DNA of 64,000 nucleotides from Platerodrilus igneus (lineage: Eukaryota; Arthropoda; Insecta; Coleoptera; Lycidae). The stretch is from assembly GCA_036346225.1 (NCBI GenBank), contig JARFIW010001452.1, positions 744,001 through 808,000 of the forward strand, given 5' to 3'. A program made the translations under genes and the position numbers. Shown here one piece after another: positions 35,954-48,359 of the stretch; positions within the stretch are counted from its first letter, which is position 1, and each line of letters starts with the position of its first letter. A model generated the notes under the pieces. It saw nothing but the letters and a program-made list of their open reading frames with translations. It was not told the origin of the DNA and made no database searches.

Positions 35954-36704
35954 CCGATTTGCTCGACCTCCTAATTTTTCTTATTTTTTATTAATTATTT
36001 TTTAGCCTGATTTTTGCATGATTTTTTAAAGTTATTCTTGGAGCCTGATTATTTGATTTCCTGTTTTTTCTTAATTTTTTTTTTAATTTTCGTGCATCTG
36101 TGTACGTGAATTTCTTTATCCTTTTTGTGATTTATTTGGACCTCAATCATTTTAGTGAGTCGTAATTTTTTTTGGTTACCTTTGCTTATGTATGGGAAGG
36201 TTTCGTAACATTGGTATTTTGGTGTTTGCCTGATGTTTTTTTATTATTTTTGGCCTGAATTTATTTTAAATCTCTTAGTCCGTTAGATAAACATTATCTA
36301 TTATTTTTTCAATCCTTTTTTTTTGTTTCCGAATTATTGGGCTTACGGTTTCACAGATAATTTGCGACCCTCGAAAACGCTGACGCCGTCTTATTTTTTG
36401 CCACCCCTATTCCGTTTTTTTTTTGTTTTAATATTTTTGCTATTCCCTATTCTTATATTCTACTGGCTTTTCCTCCTAAATCAAATTGGTTGGGTCCGGA
36501 TATATTTTGATTTACTCTATTTGTGCTGTTTTCAACAATTTCCTTTACCCTTGATAATTTTTTTTTTAATACCCTGGGTAAATTTTTTTTAATTCCCTTA
36601 ACTAAATTGAACTGTTGCCTGTCGTGAATTACCTCAATTTTTTTTAGTTTTCATTCTTGGTATTTTGATTAGCGATTTTTGTATATATAAAAATTCCTTT
36701 TGTA
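35954..36704 (+). other. gypsy leader, T-rich
   Basis: A T-rich untranslated region between the primer site and gag. It is similar to 34164-34884 in copy 1, including the closing agcgatttttgta and gtaatggcaca. Confidence 0.75.
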
Positions 36705-38082
36705 ATGGCACATTGGCGCATGACAGTTAATCAACTACGGAAAACTGAACTCCAGGGGTTACAACCCTGAAGAGATTGTTGAAGAATTACGTAAATCCGT
36801 GCGATGCCCTCTTGGCATCGAACGCAAAACGAGACTTTCTTCCATCCCTGCGAAAGCGGATTTTGATACTGAATGTAGGGCTATTGAAGTCGCTATCCAA
36901 GAGTTAGAAACTTCTCTTCTTTCCTTTGATGACGATAGGTCATCGGACATGTTTAAACGTATTAGAGCCTTGTGGATACATCTCGAGCGTCGTTATGCGA
37001 ATTTGTTCACAAAAGACGCTGAAAAGAAAACACAACGTCAATTATTACTTACGGTCAATAACCTTCGCCGTAATTATGATCACAAAATTAAAAACTTTCG
37101 ACATCCTACTGCCACATCCGGTATCCCATTAGCTACTTCTAGTGTTGATCTTCCTCCTACACCTCATGTGTACCCGGATGGACACCATACACTTAATTCC
37201 GATTCCGAAACGGAAGAGGAATCCGAGTTAGTCCCTCCTAAGTCGCACAGTATTTCCTTCGAACCTAACACAGTTGCGAAACTTGACCTAAAATTCTCAG
37301 GTGATCCTCAGATACCAACAGTACATAATTTTCTTGAAAGAGTGGAAGAGCTCCGGAGAATCCGAAATATCACGGAGGTCGAATTATTTGAGTCCGCGAT
37401 GGATCTGTTCTAGTCCAAAGCGCTTTATTGGCTTCGGGGTAACCACCACTATTGTTCCGATTGGACATCTTTATCTAGATTGCTGTTATCCCATTTTGCA
37501 CCCCCTGACTATTACCTTCGATTATCTAAAGACACCGGAACAAGAACTCAAGACCCGTCGGAAGGTATCATTGAATATTTGTCTTGCATTAGCGCCATCT
37601 TTCGACGCCATGGTAGTATACCTGCCGATGCCCAACTCAATACAGTTTTAGGTAATCTGTCCCCTTTTTATTTAGCTCAGCCTACCGTACATTCTTGAGA
37701 AGAGTTAGAGAGCGAGGGTCAAAAATTAAAATTAAAAAAATTTATGATTGAGAGTTATGTACCCCCTAATAAAAATACGCGCTCAAATATAGAACCCAAT
37801 CTTGCTTATAAACCAAACCCTCCGTTACCTTCTTTGTTCCAGCCACGCGGGTTTAATTTTTCCAAACCACACACAACCTCCACAATAATCTTTTTTCTAT
37901 TACTACACCAACTACCACCCCTACCACGAGTAAACAGGTTATCTATTGGAACTGTGATCAAACTGGACATGTTTCGCCCCAGTGTTCCCGGCCGCAGATC
38001 CTACACTGTTGTGGGTGCGGTTACAAAGGCGTGACCCAACGTGATTGCCCACGTCGATATGGAAATTTTTTAAATCGTCACT
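36705..38082 (+). pseudogene. Ty3/gypsy Gag, copy 2, broken
   Basis: The start is ATG 36705 (MAHWRMTVNQLRKTELQ). A 17-nt deletion at about 36755, relative to copy 1, shifts the frame. Translation is then open from 36799 to a TAG at 37411 (DLF*SKALYW), past which the same frame continues to 37698. Conserved Retrotrans_gag residues are seen as KLDLKFSGDPQ, FESAMDLF, ALYWLRGN, and FAPPDYYLRLSKDTGTRTQD. The nucleocapsid CCHC zinc knuckle is at about 37940 as IYWNCDQTGHVSPQC, in which the first Cys is Tyr. A second, CCGCG-type knuckle follows. The stop TAG lies where Ser is expected. Confidence 0.9.
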
Positions 38083-38189
38083 AGGGTTCTTGGATCGAGG
38101 CGAAAACCATGTTCTTTCTCTGGACCCGAAACTCCCCTTTCTGGTCTCAAGGACCAATCTCGATTTGTGTTAAACTATCTGTGAACTAG

Positions 38190-38700
38190 TGTTCGTGGCG
38201 ACCAACGCCCCTATTTATCTGTTCAAATCTTTGGGATTCCCTTTACTGGTCTGTTAGACTCTGGAGCTGGTGGTCCTGGTTGGCACCGTTTAAGTTTCTT
38301 CAACCTTTTCCTTCATAATTGTTCTTCATCCTTCTGTAGCCTTGTATCATCTTACATTTTGTCGCGCTTCCCATCACTCTCCAAGATTCCGTCATTACCC
38401 TTGACATTCTTGTTATTCCTGACGTCTGCCACCAGCTTATTCTCGGCACCGATTTCTGGAAATCGGTGCTATGCGTACCCAGTTTCTGCGATGACCTATG
38501 GACTTTTGCTTTTCCCTCCTCCTCGACCATCGCTACTTCCGCTCCTACGCATATTATTACCGAACTTTCTCCCGAACAACAACTACTCGACTCCTTAATT
38601 TCCTCCTCCTTCTCCAAACAACCTCCTGATCTCGACCATACCTCCTTAAGACAACACCACGTCCGTACGTCAGCCGAGACCATCAAACAACGATACTATA
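38190..38700 (+). pseudogene. Ty3/gypsy protease and N-terminal RT linker
   Basis: At about 38225-38265 the sequence reads IFGIPFTGLLDSGAGG, the retropepsin active site (LLDSGA). At about 38435-38470 it reads LILGTDFWKSVLC, the conserved ILG-x-D-F region. The linker ends at ETIKQRYY (38690-38700), where an RT should begin, but the element is truncated there and a GT-rich repeat follows. Frameshifts are visible between the protease halves. Confidence 0.85.
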
Positions 38701-38704
38701 GTAG

Positions 38705-39110
38705 ATATGCTATGGAGAAACTAAGACAGCCCTTTTTAAAGGGTCATAAATATCTTGTAAAGGGCATGTGTATTATAGAAAAGAAAAGTATGTATGTGTG
38801 AAGGTTATGTATGTGTAGGTGTGTGTGTGTGTGTTTGTATTTGTTAGGTTTGAGGATAACTATGGAGAACTTGCGACAGCCCTTTTAAAAAGGTGTAAAT
38901 ATCTTGTGAAGGGCATGTGTATTATTGAAAAGAAAAGTATGCGTGTTAAGGGTATGTATGTGCAGGTGTGTGTGTGTGTGTGTTGGTGTAGGCATGTATG
39001 GGGGGGTTGATGTTAATGAAGAAGTTGCGACGCCCTTATGATAAAAGTGTAAATATCGATCGGGTGTTTGTTTTATTTTTGAAAAGAAAGGTATGTATTA
39101 TTATGTGTAC
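38705..39110. repeat. three-copy minisatellite of about 150 bp with GT tracts
   Basis: Units start near 38707, 38862 and 39022. Each contains tatggagaa.ct..gacag.cct, taaatatcttgt and a stretch of (GT)n. The frames across it are repeat by-products. It starts exactly where the gypsy sequence stops. Confidence 0.7.
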
Positions 39111-39344
39111 GTGTACGCGTGTGTTTTTTTGGTGCGTGGTGAGCGTGTGTGTCATTGTTTTAGTCTAAGATGAAATATTGTAAGGGCCGCGCAAGTTGTG
39201 CGAATGTGTCTTTGTTTTAAGAATGGGTTTTTTGGTATCGTAGTGGTCGCGTTCGTCGGGGTGTGAGATTAGTTTATGAAAAGAAATATAAAGGTGAATG
39301 CGTTGTATATTGAAATCGAATTGTTCGGGTATAAATGGTTTGAT

Positions 39345-40170
39345 GACCGCCTCACCCCAGTCATGTTCTACAGCCCTTGGATTTAAGCTTCTTTAAACCG
39401 TTGAAAACGTTATGGAACGCAAAGCTGGTAAAGTGGCAAAGACAGAATATCGGTGTAAGGTTTCCAAAAAAAGAATTCTCTAAAATAGGTTATGAATGGT
39501 TTTAAAAAAGCCAGTATCCATCCATTGTCGAGCAATGTTGTTCTAGATTCAATGTACAGCACAATTTCCCTTAAATATTGGAAGGATGCGAAAACAGCAG
39601 AAAAGGATCATTCTACACAAATAGCTCATGACCCAATGACTTCATTAATTGAAGAAGTTACTTTGCGCCTACCTATAGTATGAACAATTGCTTCTGAAGA
39701 TTCAGCTGACATAATTTGGATAAACCACCTGTACAACATTCAGAATTTGAAGAAACATTTCCAGAAAGATTAATGCAATGTTCTACAAATAGAGAACCTA
39801 GTCCAGCATTTATATCTCATGAAATAAAAACCTTTGAAGAACTTCTTTTGGACACCGTGAAAGCAAATTCGCCCAATCTTACTAAATAAAAAAAGAAGAG
39901 TTGCGAGTAGAGCGGAAGTCATCCCATCAGAAGAGCAGAATCGTTGCCAAAAAAAAGTGAAAGGAAAAGGATGATACCGTATTAGATGAATTAGCCACTT
40001 CTTCAAGGGATGATAGTACTAATTTATGTTTGATCTGCCAGTCCGATTTTCGGCATTACATTAAAAAGAAGGACTAGATCCGGTGCGTAACTTGTATTCA
40101 GTGGGTGTGCGGAACATGCAACAAAGGTTCCAAAAAACGACGATATGCATGTGAATGTTGTCAATAGATA
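39345..40170 (+). pseudogene. pogo/Tigger-like transposase C-terminus (copy 2)
   Basis: The frame reads PHPSHVLQPLDLSFFKPLK (third catalytic Asp in LQPLD), TLWNAKLVKWQRQN, KIGYEWF*KS, and then after several breaks EEFPERLMQ-type residues. It ends with LCLICQSDF at about 40030, a stop, RCVTCIQWVCGTCNKGS and YACECCQ at 40165. The Cys-rich tail resembles that of copy 1. The N-terminal two-thirds are missing. It starts directly after a noncoding stretch at 39110. Confidence 0.75.
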
Positions 40171-40589
40171 CTGCTTATTAATACATTTGTCAAAAATATA
40201 ATTTTTTTAATATTTAACACTGTACCATTACTATGTATTTTAGATCTTTTTTTATTTATTTATTTTACTTCAAAACGAAACAACGTATTGGAATGCGGCA
40301 AAACACATTTTATAGCAAACACATCAATAGTTATACTTTTGCCCCGTACCATAATGATATAAGGATTCGAATCGGTTTTAGCGTCGGTTGTGCACATGTC
40401 CCATTTTCGGTGCACAGTTGTTGAATTTTTTTACAATTTTCTTAACAAATTAAAATATATAAATGAAATTGGTGTTTTCGTCATGTTAATTAAGACGTAT
40501 TATCCCAAGTATTGGTTGATCTCAATAAATGTATAAGTATTATAAAACAAATTAAAGATATATGTCGGAGGCTTTCACGGCCGGAGTCA

Positions 40590-40730
40590 TTATAATTATT
40601 TATGGTTCCGGGTTGGGACCGTGTCATTTTATAAATTAAGGTCGACGTTTCGCCCACTTTTGTAAGGGGCTTCATCAGGACAATAAATAATTATGACACG
40701 GTCCCAACCCAGACCCATAAATAATTATAA
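40590..40730. repeat. short snapback element around a hammerhead core
   Basis: Arms 40590-40627 and 40693-40730 are inverted copies over about 37 bp with one bulge (aattatttatgg.tccgggttgggaccgtgtcat). The hammerhead motif lies between them. The design parallels the palindrome at 19507-19673. Confidence 0.8.
40641..40681 (-). ncRNA. minimal type I hammerhead ribozyme motif
   Basis: The minus strand reads gtcCTGATGA, then gcccc..gtgggc (stem II), then GAAAcGTC and gac. The required core CTGATGA-stem II-GAAA and the cleavage-type GTC are all present. Flanking gtc and gac can form stem I. Stem III is at most one or two base pairs, as in PLE hammerheads. Activity was not tested. Confidence 0.7.
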
Positions 40731-40792
40731 AGATATATGGGTTGAAAGTAAACTTACTAAAAACTGGAATGCACTTACTCCCTCCACTTTAT

Positions 40793-40911
40793 TCCATTTA
40801 TTTAATTTTTATAGCAGTTTAACTTAATACAAAGGTGCAACAATTAAAAGCACACCATTAGAAGTTTTTTCGCAAATGTGAGGTAAAGCTACTATTTGAT
40901 TGGAAGATACA
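40793..40911. repeat. dispersed repeat, copy 2 (with 27595-27735)
   Basis: Shares about 115 bp with 27595-27735 and abuts the tandem array that starts at 40911. Confidence 0.75.
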
Positions 40912-42120
40912 TTTTCAAAATTTAGCCTGCCCATTCACACATACACACACACACACACACACTCACACACACACACACACACATACACACACACACACAC
41001 ACAGAAACACAATACTAAAAATATCAGAACAAAGAACATTACAAAAAAATTTACAACGTCCACAGAAGAAATCTGTCTTATAAAGAATGCTTTCTCCAAT
41101 GCGGACGCTGTTTTTTGTTTTTATTCTAATTCTTTTCTGTATTGTATTTCTGGGTGTGTGTAGATAAGAATAGACGGGCTGAATTTTTTAAAATGCATGT
41201 TTGGCACCAAAAATGCTTTTCTAAACAGAAGAAAGCATTCTAAAAAATAATAAAAGAACAAAGTTATGGTTGCCAAAGATATTTTAAAAAATTGAACTTG
41301 TCCATTCTCTTCTGTACACGCACAGGAATAAAATACAAAAAGGATCAAAACAAAAAACAGTATACAGAAGAAGTTACTGAGCCCGCACGGAAGAAATCAA
41401 TCTTATAAAGGATGTTTTCCCCTTTGCGAACTGTGTAACTTTATGTGCTTTGTATTTTGCCCTAATTTTTTTTTGTATCAAATTTTTTGGTATGTGCGGA
41501 TGAGAACTGTTGAACTGAATTTTTGAAAATGTCCTCTTGGGCACAGAAGAAAATAACAAAAAGAAAAAATTGGTAGCCGAGGGCATTTTCACAAATTCAG
41601 CTTGTCCCTTTATATTTAAACACATACAGGAGTACAAAACTAAAAGAACCAGAATGAAGAACAGTATACAAAAAAGGTCCAGCACCTGCACGGAAGGAAT
41701 GAGTTTTAAAAATAATATTTTCCTTTACGGACCCTGTAACTCTTTTGTGTTATATTTTTTGACCTAATTTTTTTTTTGCACCGTAGTCCTGGGTGTGTGT
41801 GGATGTAAATAGAGGAGTTGAACTTTAGAAAATGCCTTCTTGGCAGCGCTACAATACTGTTGCACACAGAAGAAAGAACATTAAAAAATCATAGAAATAT
41901 AGTATTTTGGCTGCCAAGGGCATTTTCGAAAATTCAGCATGTCCATTCTCATCTACACGTGCACATGAATACGATACAAAAAGAATTAGAATGAAAAACA
42001 ATGCTTATACAAAAAATTGTAGCGCCTGCTCAGAAAACATAAATTATATTATAAGTTTATTTGATACTTTAACCAAAAACTATTTATACCAGAATCTTGC
42101 AGCCCGCGAATTTTAGCAGC
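40911..42120. repeat. tandem repeat of about 300-370 bp, about 3.5 units
   Basis: Units begin near 40911, 41280, 41585 and 41927, each with a block of the type ttttca-aaattcagc.tgtccattctc, followed by a.aatacaaaa..gaa and ggaatg.gtttta. The first unit contains a (CA)n tract at 40938-41002. Several short frames on both strands recur unit by unit but differ in sequence and are not genes. Confidence 0.75.
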
Positions 42121-42129
42121 TTGTAACAA

Positions 42130-45100
42130 GAATAATTTTATGTGTAAAGCAAAGCTAGAAATTAAATGATCTAAGGATAACTTAAAATTCTAATCTCAGA
42201 GGGTTATTTACAAAAAAGTTTAATTGTACTTGAGCTTTTCGCATCATCTACGAAATATGCTTTTGGCAATTCTTAAATTCTACGTCTTTACAAAGAAAAA
42301 TTACAAAACGTTTCACTATTATGTTTAATATTTATCGATTTATATAAATAAATATAAAATAATAAAAGACTAAAACATTCTGTATTTGTTTATTTATTTA
42401 AAAAATGTTTTAGCGATAAAATTCATTCAACTGTTCCCTATTATTTTTACATGTTCAATCAGCATGTAACAGTTTTTAAAATATATCTATTTATTATCCG
42501 TGCTAATTATAACGGCCACCCTGCTAAAATTATAAATGCCCTACCATATAGCGCTAATGTAGCAAGTTTTATATAATTGATGCGGGCTTAATCACCATTA
42601 TGACACTTGAGACGCAGTAGTACCTACTGTACTTTAACGATAATCAACGTTTTTACGCGTACTAGGTGGATACATTAAAAGCTGTTTTGCCGACGGTTAA
42701 CTTGGCTATCACCTCAAGGAAGAGTTAGAGATGGGCTGGATTCAAATGTTCTTAGTTAAACTGAGAATAATCTAAATTTGAATTGGACGCCACTGTATCT
42801 GGCTAGTTTTAAAAAAATATATAATTTTAGAGTAGATACAGTAACCCTTTCGGAGTTGATACTTCTAAATTTTTCATTTAGATTCTTGGAGAATTGGTCA
42901 GAATTCTTTAGTGTAGAGAAAATTACCAGAATAGAATACTTATTCCATAATAAATAATTTGCATCAAATAACAACCATATTTAACAAATAGATAATAGAT
43001 AATTTCACAGCCATTAGTTATTTTTGAGAATAGTTGAACAAAATTTCGTTACATAACAGTTAAGTCCTTAAATGAGTGTCAGATCTGACAGTCATGAACA
43101 CATTAATAAAAAACTGTAATTTCGAACAACTTTAATATAAATTTAATTTCGATATTTGCAAGTATAAACCCTTCTAAGCTTCTTTTAAGTGAGAGCTTTA
43201 AATATAACAAAATTTAAAGAAAGATTTATCTTTTACAAAAAAATCTAGTTATAAATTTGACAATATTAAGTGCGATTGCCACAATTGAATGACGGATTTT
43301 ACAAACTGAAGCGATGGGGAGTTTTATGGCTATAAATTTAACCATTCGTGGTACAGGAGGCTATTGAACAAATCCGTATAAATATTCAGCAAAAATAGAC
43401 TCATCCTTAACCACGGGTCGTCGACTGCTATCCTTGCGTTGGTTGTGCCCAAGTTTCCGTTCGTCTCCAGCCGTTTGCTTGCCAGTGTAAAATACAACAA
43501 ACCCAGACTGATTTTAAATTAGGAGACTTATGCCCTTCTTAGTTTCTAAGTGTTTTCTTGTTCTGGAGATGTTTTCATTGATCTGTGGGTATTTTTTAAC
43601 TGGAGAGTATTTGGAGGTTCGAGGGTTTACGACCTGTGGAGTGCTTTCTAACTCGAAAGTATTTGCGCATCAACGACTGTCATCTTGCTTGGCAGGAAAA
43701 TTACATGGAAGTGGACGGATTGAGGAAACAACTTATAAAGACAATTCGACCAGGAAATTCTTATCAGAACAAATGCTTGCTGAGCACGCTCCGTGTTTGT
43801 GAAACAAGTTGAAAACAGATATTTTGTGAACAATAAGCTAGTTACATGGACTTTGAAATATTAGAGTGCTACTTACGACTTTCTAAGTAAGGTTTCAAAA
43901 CACCTGAATTATTTTCTATATTATTATGAGTATAAAATATGGAACTAGCCTTCCAATTTAACTAAACTTGAAAAAAACACATCGCATGCTGTTTTCCGTA
44001 TGTGACCAAGGACTTATTAGGAATTCGAAATTTTATTTAGGTTTGCAGATAAATATACTTGGCGAATTTTTTCATTTTTTCTATTGCCTTAATACAACTT
44101 TGTTTCTCCGTAAGGAAATTTTTATACACTACAAAAAATAAAATCCTTACAAGTCCAAAACATCTTTCGATATTTATTGTATTACTTTATATATTTAATT
44201 TATTTACATTACTTATTTGATCTTTCCGTATTTGATGTTTTGTTCAAAACGTTCTGATAGAGAATTAAAAATAATGACGTTGTTTTTTGTGAAGCCAATG
44301 TGGGTCTAACGATTGTGTCTCTTCCATTTAACAATTGAAAAATGCAGCCCAATCAAACTAGCATTACAGACCAGGTGGATCTGTTAAGTAAAAAAGTTAA
44401 ATCTATTAGTTAATACTGTTTTATACCAAAAAATTTTAAACACAGCAGAGAACACCATTTATTCAAAAAATAAGTACCATAGATTTGAATTATGGTTTAT
44501 CTTTCATTTGTACAAATTTACTTGCATTTAAATAAACATAAATGTTTGAATACTAAAAAAAACTGTTTCTTATTTTTCCCAACTAAAAAAACATTTAAAG
44601 TAAAATACGCCATGGATAACATATAAACGCAGAAGTTGTAAGCAAATCCGCATGAAACCCAATAAGTGAGACACTTGAGTACAAGTTCGCCAACGCTTCA
44701 TTGGTCTCCACTCTTACTTCAGGTTGTTAGAAAACCTAACGCATACCAAAGCACATGCACAATATTGCTATAGCAACCATACTAGGAGTGCGGTAGTTTG
44801 AAATAGATACATAAAATGTATCACTTAAAGCAACTGCTGTGCTTAGAGTATGCAATTTATTTCAAGGTGCACCTCCTCATTGAATTTTTTCTTTGTACAA
44901 ATAAATGAAAGATATATTATAATGAAGTTTACTTGAAGCCGTGAGCATAATTGGAATGCAAAAATAACTCATTGAAACTGATTAGAAATATTTTATTCTT
45001 ATTAATGTAGAAAAGCCTGCAATACATCGCAATGGTCTAATAATTATTATTATTTATAAGGTTTGAGAAAACGTCAACTTCTTAAGAGATTTCTCTTCTG

Positions 45101-47040
45101 TGCTTTTATGTCATTAAGCAACGGTTTAATTATTTATGTATTTTAAATACCTAAATATCTAGAATATTACAAACGGATACATAGTCCATTTGCTTTAACT
45201 TTGAGATGGCGTCACAACAAGATAAAATGCTTCATTGACAATGGTTATTTAAATTCTGATATATTTAATGAACAATTGTAATGTTTGGGCATTACGAGAA
45301 ATAAACATTAGATGACAAAGGGAAAAAGCATTTGAAATGGACATGCTTGCTATTGAACCACCCTATATAATTTTAATATATGTGTTCAAACACGAGACAT
45401 TGCAGTAAAATCAATACTTTTATTCAAATCTTAAACTTAAAACCACAAAAATAACCGTTTTATCTCCGATAGATACATATTGGAACTTACCTCAGGGTTC
45501 TAGATTATTTTAAATCCACAAAATGTAAACAAATCAGTTATAACCGTAAAATTTCATAGTGGAAGTATGTCATTTTTCTTAAGAAAGTTTTCAGAATGAT
45601 TAAGTATATATCAACAAATTTATTAATATATGCATTCCAAATATGAGCTTTTAAAAATTTTAATTAAATAAATTTCATTTGCTGTTACATAGTATAAATA
45701 GGTATAGTTGCATACACAAAGAAAACCACAGACATACTGCGATACGATATAAAGCTCAAGACACTGATAAAGATAAATTGGAACATATTACATTACAAGT
45801 GTGAGTTAATTCTTTCGTGCAATAGATTACAATATATACATATAAATTTTGATTCAAGCAGATAAACTCAAATGTAAATCTAAGTAAAGCATATGATAAC
45901 GCGTACTTATCCGGGTTGATTTCATGAGCTACAGAAGCAAAAAGTCCCGAGCTTTACAACATAATATATAAACTGGACAAATAATACCTGAATTGGACAT
46001 CTGATTGAGTTTTGATTTTAATTAATTGTGAACTGATGATAAATCAGTATCATAATGTAGGGATGCGCGCAAATGGAGGGGGGAGGGTTTGACATAATAT
46101 TGTTAGTTTTTATATGAGTGTTTGATATGTGAAAATGAGGCTGAAAGTACAGAAATTCCAAGAAAAATCTAATTACATTCTCGAACTGAGGAGTAGGTGG
46201 TATCGACATTTAAAGGAAAAAACATTTGCAAGTGCCAGGGTAGTTTTTAAATGCGCACGCGCGGATATAGTGTAACAAGAACCGTTTGAATTCAACGGGG
46301 TTGGGACCGGATTAATCACCCCTACATTAGATTGGAACTTAGTAGCTTGTTTCGTGCAAGACAGTTTTCTGTTTTTGGTTAATTGGAATGATTTCAAGCA
46401 AATATTGATGTTCTTAGACACCCTCGAATACGTAGTGGGTAGATTGAGTTTTTATGTTTAAGAATTTATATCCATGTATTTGTGAATTTAAATGTATATT
46501 GGTTGTTCTTTATGTAATAAGAAATTAATCTACACGAGAAAATAATTAGCAAGTTGGAGTAGTTAGTGACGAAATGGTATATATTAAGTCTAAAATAAAG
46601 TTCTATTAGCGAAATTTAATGTTAGTTAAAGTATAAAAGCTTTAAACTTTTGGAGTGGACAACGAAAGAGTAGAACGAAAAGTTTGTTTGCCCGGTGTTA
46701 TTAAGTCTATTGTCAACCAAATTATGATTTATATCACATGATTTGTATGGAAAACGGCAAAAGTTTAAACTAAATTATTATTGTTGAATGGAATTTAATA
46801 TTTTTCTTTAGAATTTATTTTAGCAATACCTGATCAGAATTGAGGTTGAGATTATTTTTTAGGAAACAAAAATTTGTATTTTTATCGATATTATTTACGT
46901 GAAAAGAGTTTAACTTTTGGGTTGAATTTTATTTGAATTCATTTAAAACAAGTTGAAAATGCAAGGCATTGTCGCAACGAACTTCCAAATGTAGACTTAC
47001 TTTAAAACAATTTAAAGAAATTAAAATTATTATGTTGTAA
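42130..47040. other. noncoding AT-rich stretch
   Basis: No element or gene was recognised. The 90-residue frame at 43530-43802 (plus) has no domain that I recognise. A weak inverted pair (ctttcatttgtacaaat at 44502 and its complement near 44890) may mark a small 430-bp element, which I could not confirm. Confidence 0.35.
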
Positions 47041-47059
47041 TAATTATAAGTATTCAGAT

Positions 47060-47390
47060 AAAATAAAATTAATTCCCGGGGGTATCCGTGGTCAGATTTT
47101 GTGGGGTACCATATTTCGACTCAGCTATGTTAGGGGAGTCCAAATATGTATCGCACATTAATTTTGGACCTATTTGAAATTTTAATTTTCCCGACGGAAT
47201 ATCGCGGGGGCACGGCGTCCCCGTGGCCCGATTTCAACTGACATCAAAACTTAAGCTCAGGACACCGAGCTGAATCGATTGATGTATCACACATTGATGT
47301 CCGACCATTAGAAAGGCCTCGGACGGACAGACGGACAGACAGACGGACGACAAATCGATTTCATAAACGAACGAAGTTCGTTGAAAATAG
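47060..47390. repeat. element-like segment ending in a GGACAGAC tandem tract
   Basis: GC-richer than its surroundings. It contains a short tandem tract (ggacggacagacggacagac) near 47325-47350 and a hairpin (cgaacgaagttcgtt) at 47368-47382. It resembles the 3' end of a retroelement, but I cannot classify it. Confidence 0.4.
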
Positions 47391-47399
47391 GTAAGTCAG

Positions 47400-48355
47400 C
47401 TAATAACGAATATCCAGCTGCCCTACTGATGGAACATTATTTGGAAAGCACTTTACTTTACAAGTTTATTTATTTATGACAGAATTAGCGTGTTTTATGG
47501 TTTTTGTAAGCAAAGTGACATATTTTAAGATACCGAAACAAGGAAGATTTTTGGAAAAACTGTCTTTCGTATAGAAGAAATTGCTGCGACAGACGGTTTA
47601 GCGTCCCGCGATTTTAACAAAAGTAGAAAATCGTTTCAGAATAAGTGCAAATGTAACGCAGAATTTTGTATTTCAGTGAATTTCTTAATTATTTTTGTAT
47701 TTTTTATTTCTCTTTATTTTATTTTTTTATTTTTTGATGGGAAGCTATTCATGTACCAATGCAGTTAGCCAAGGTTACGGGATCCCCGCCCTTTCAGGGG
47801 AAAATAAAATTAATTAACTTCATTCACATTTTACCTGTAAAAAGATATTCAAATATTCCCATAGGCAAAAACTACGGTTTGTAAGAAGAATTTGGTGGCA
47901 ATATCGTACAGAACTGCCAACCTTTATAGTGTTAAATGACTTCGTGCACAATTCTAGGTACCGATTTGCATAGTGTTGCCAATACCTCATTACTCTATTT
48001 GTGGTCATCCTAAAGTTAAAGCGAATAGACTATTGTTATCAAGATAAAGACAATATATGACTAAAATGTTGCTGTTTCAATGTGATTAGTCATTTTAGTT
48101 TAAAATTAATGATGCTACCAAACAAAAATATCGCTAGCGAGAGAAATGTCTTTTAATTATCTAAGTATTTGTAATGATTGGGGTATTCACATAGCATAGG
48201 TTGTTATTTATTAATATAAATATCTGCAGCAACATCTAATAGATCTTTAAACTTGATCTAGTTTTTAATTCACAGATGGTGCTGACGTCTTATGACGTTG
48301 AACAAGTGTGGCGAATGAGGTGTATATAAACGCTTTCAAATTGTGGAGTGATTAT
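47400..48355. other. noncoding stretch
   Basis: Nothing was recognised apart from short AT-rich frames. Confidence 0.35.
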
Positions 48356-48359
48356 TTAA

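Noticed and set aside
40900..41163. 87-residue frame with His-Thr repeats
   Set aside because: It reads through a (CA)n tract inside a tandem array.
43530..43802. 90-residue plus-strand frame starting with a hydrophobic stretch
   Set aside because: It resembles a short secreted protein only superficially, with no promoter or exon evidence. I do not call it a gene.
46173..46421. 82-residue minus-strand frame
   Set aside because: I could not recognise a domain or an element, and there is no supporting context. It could be part of an unrecognised repeat.
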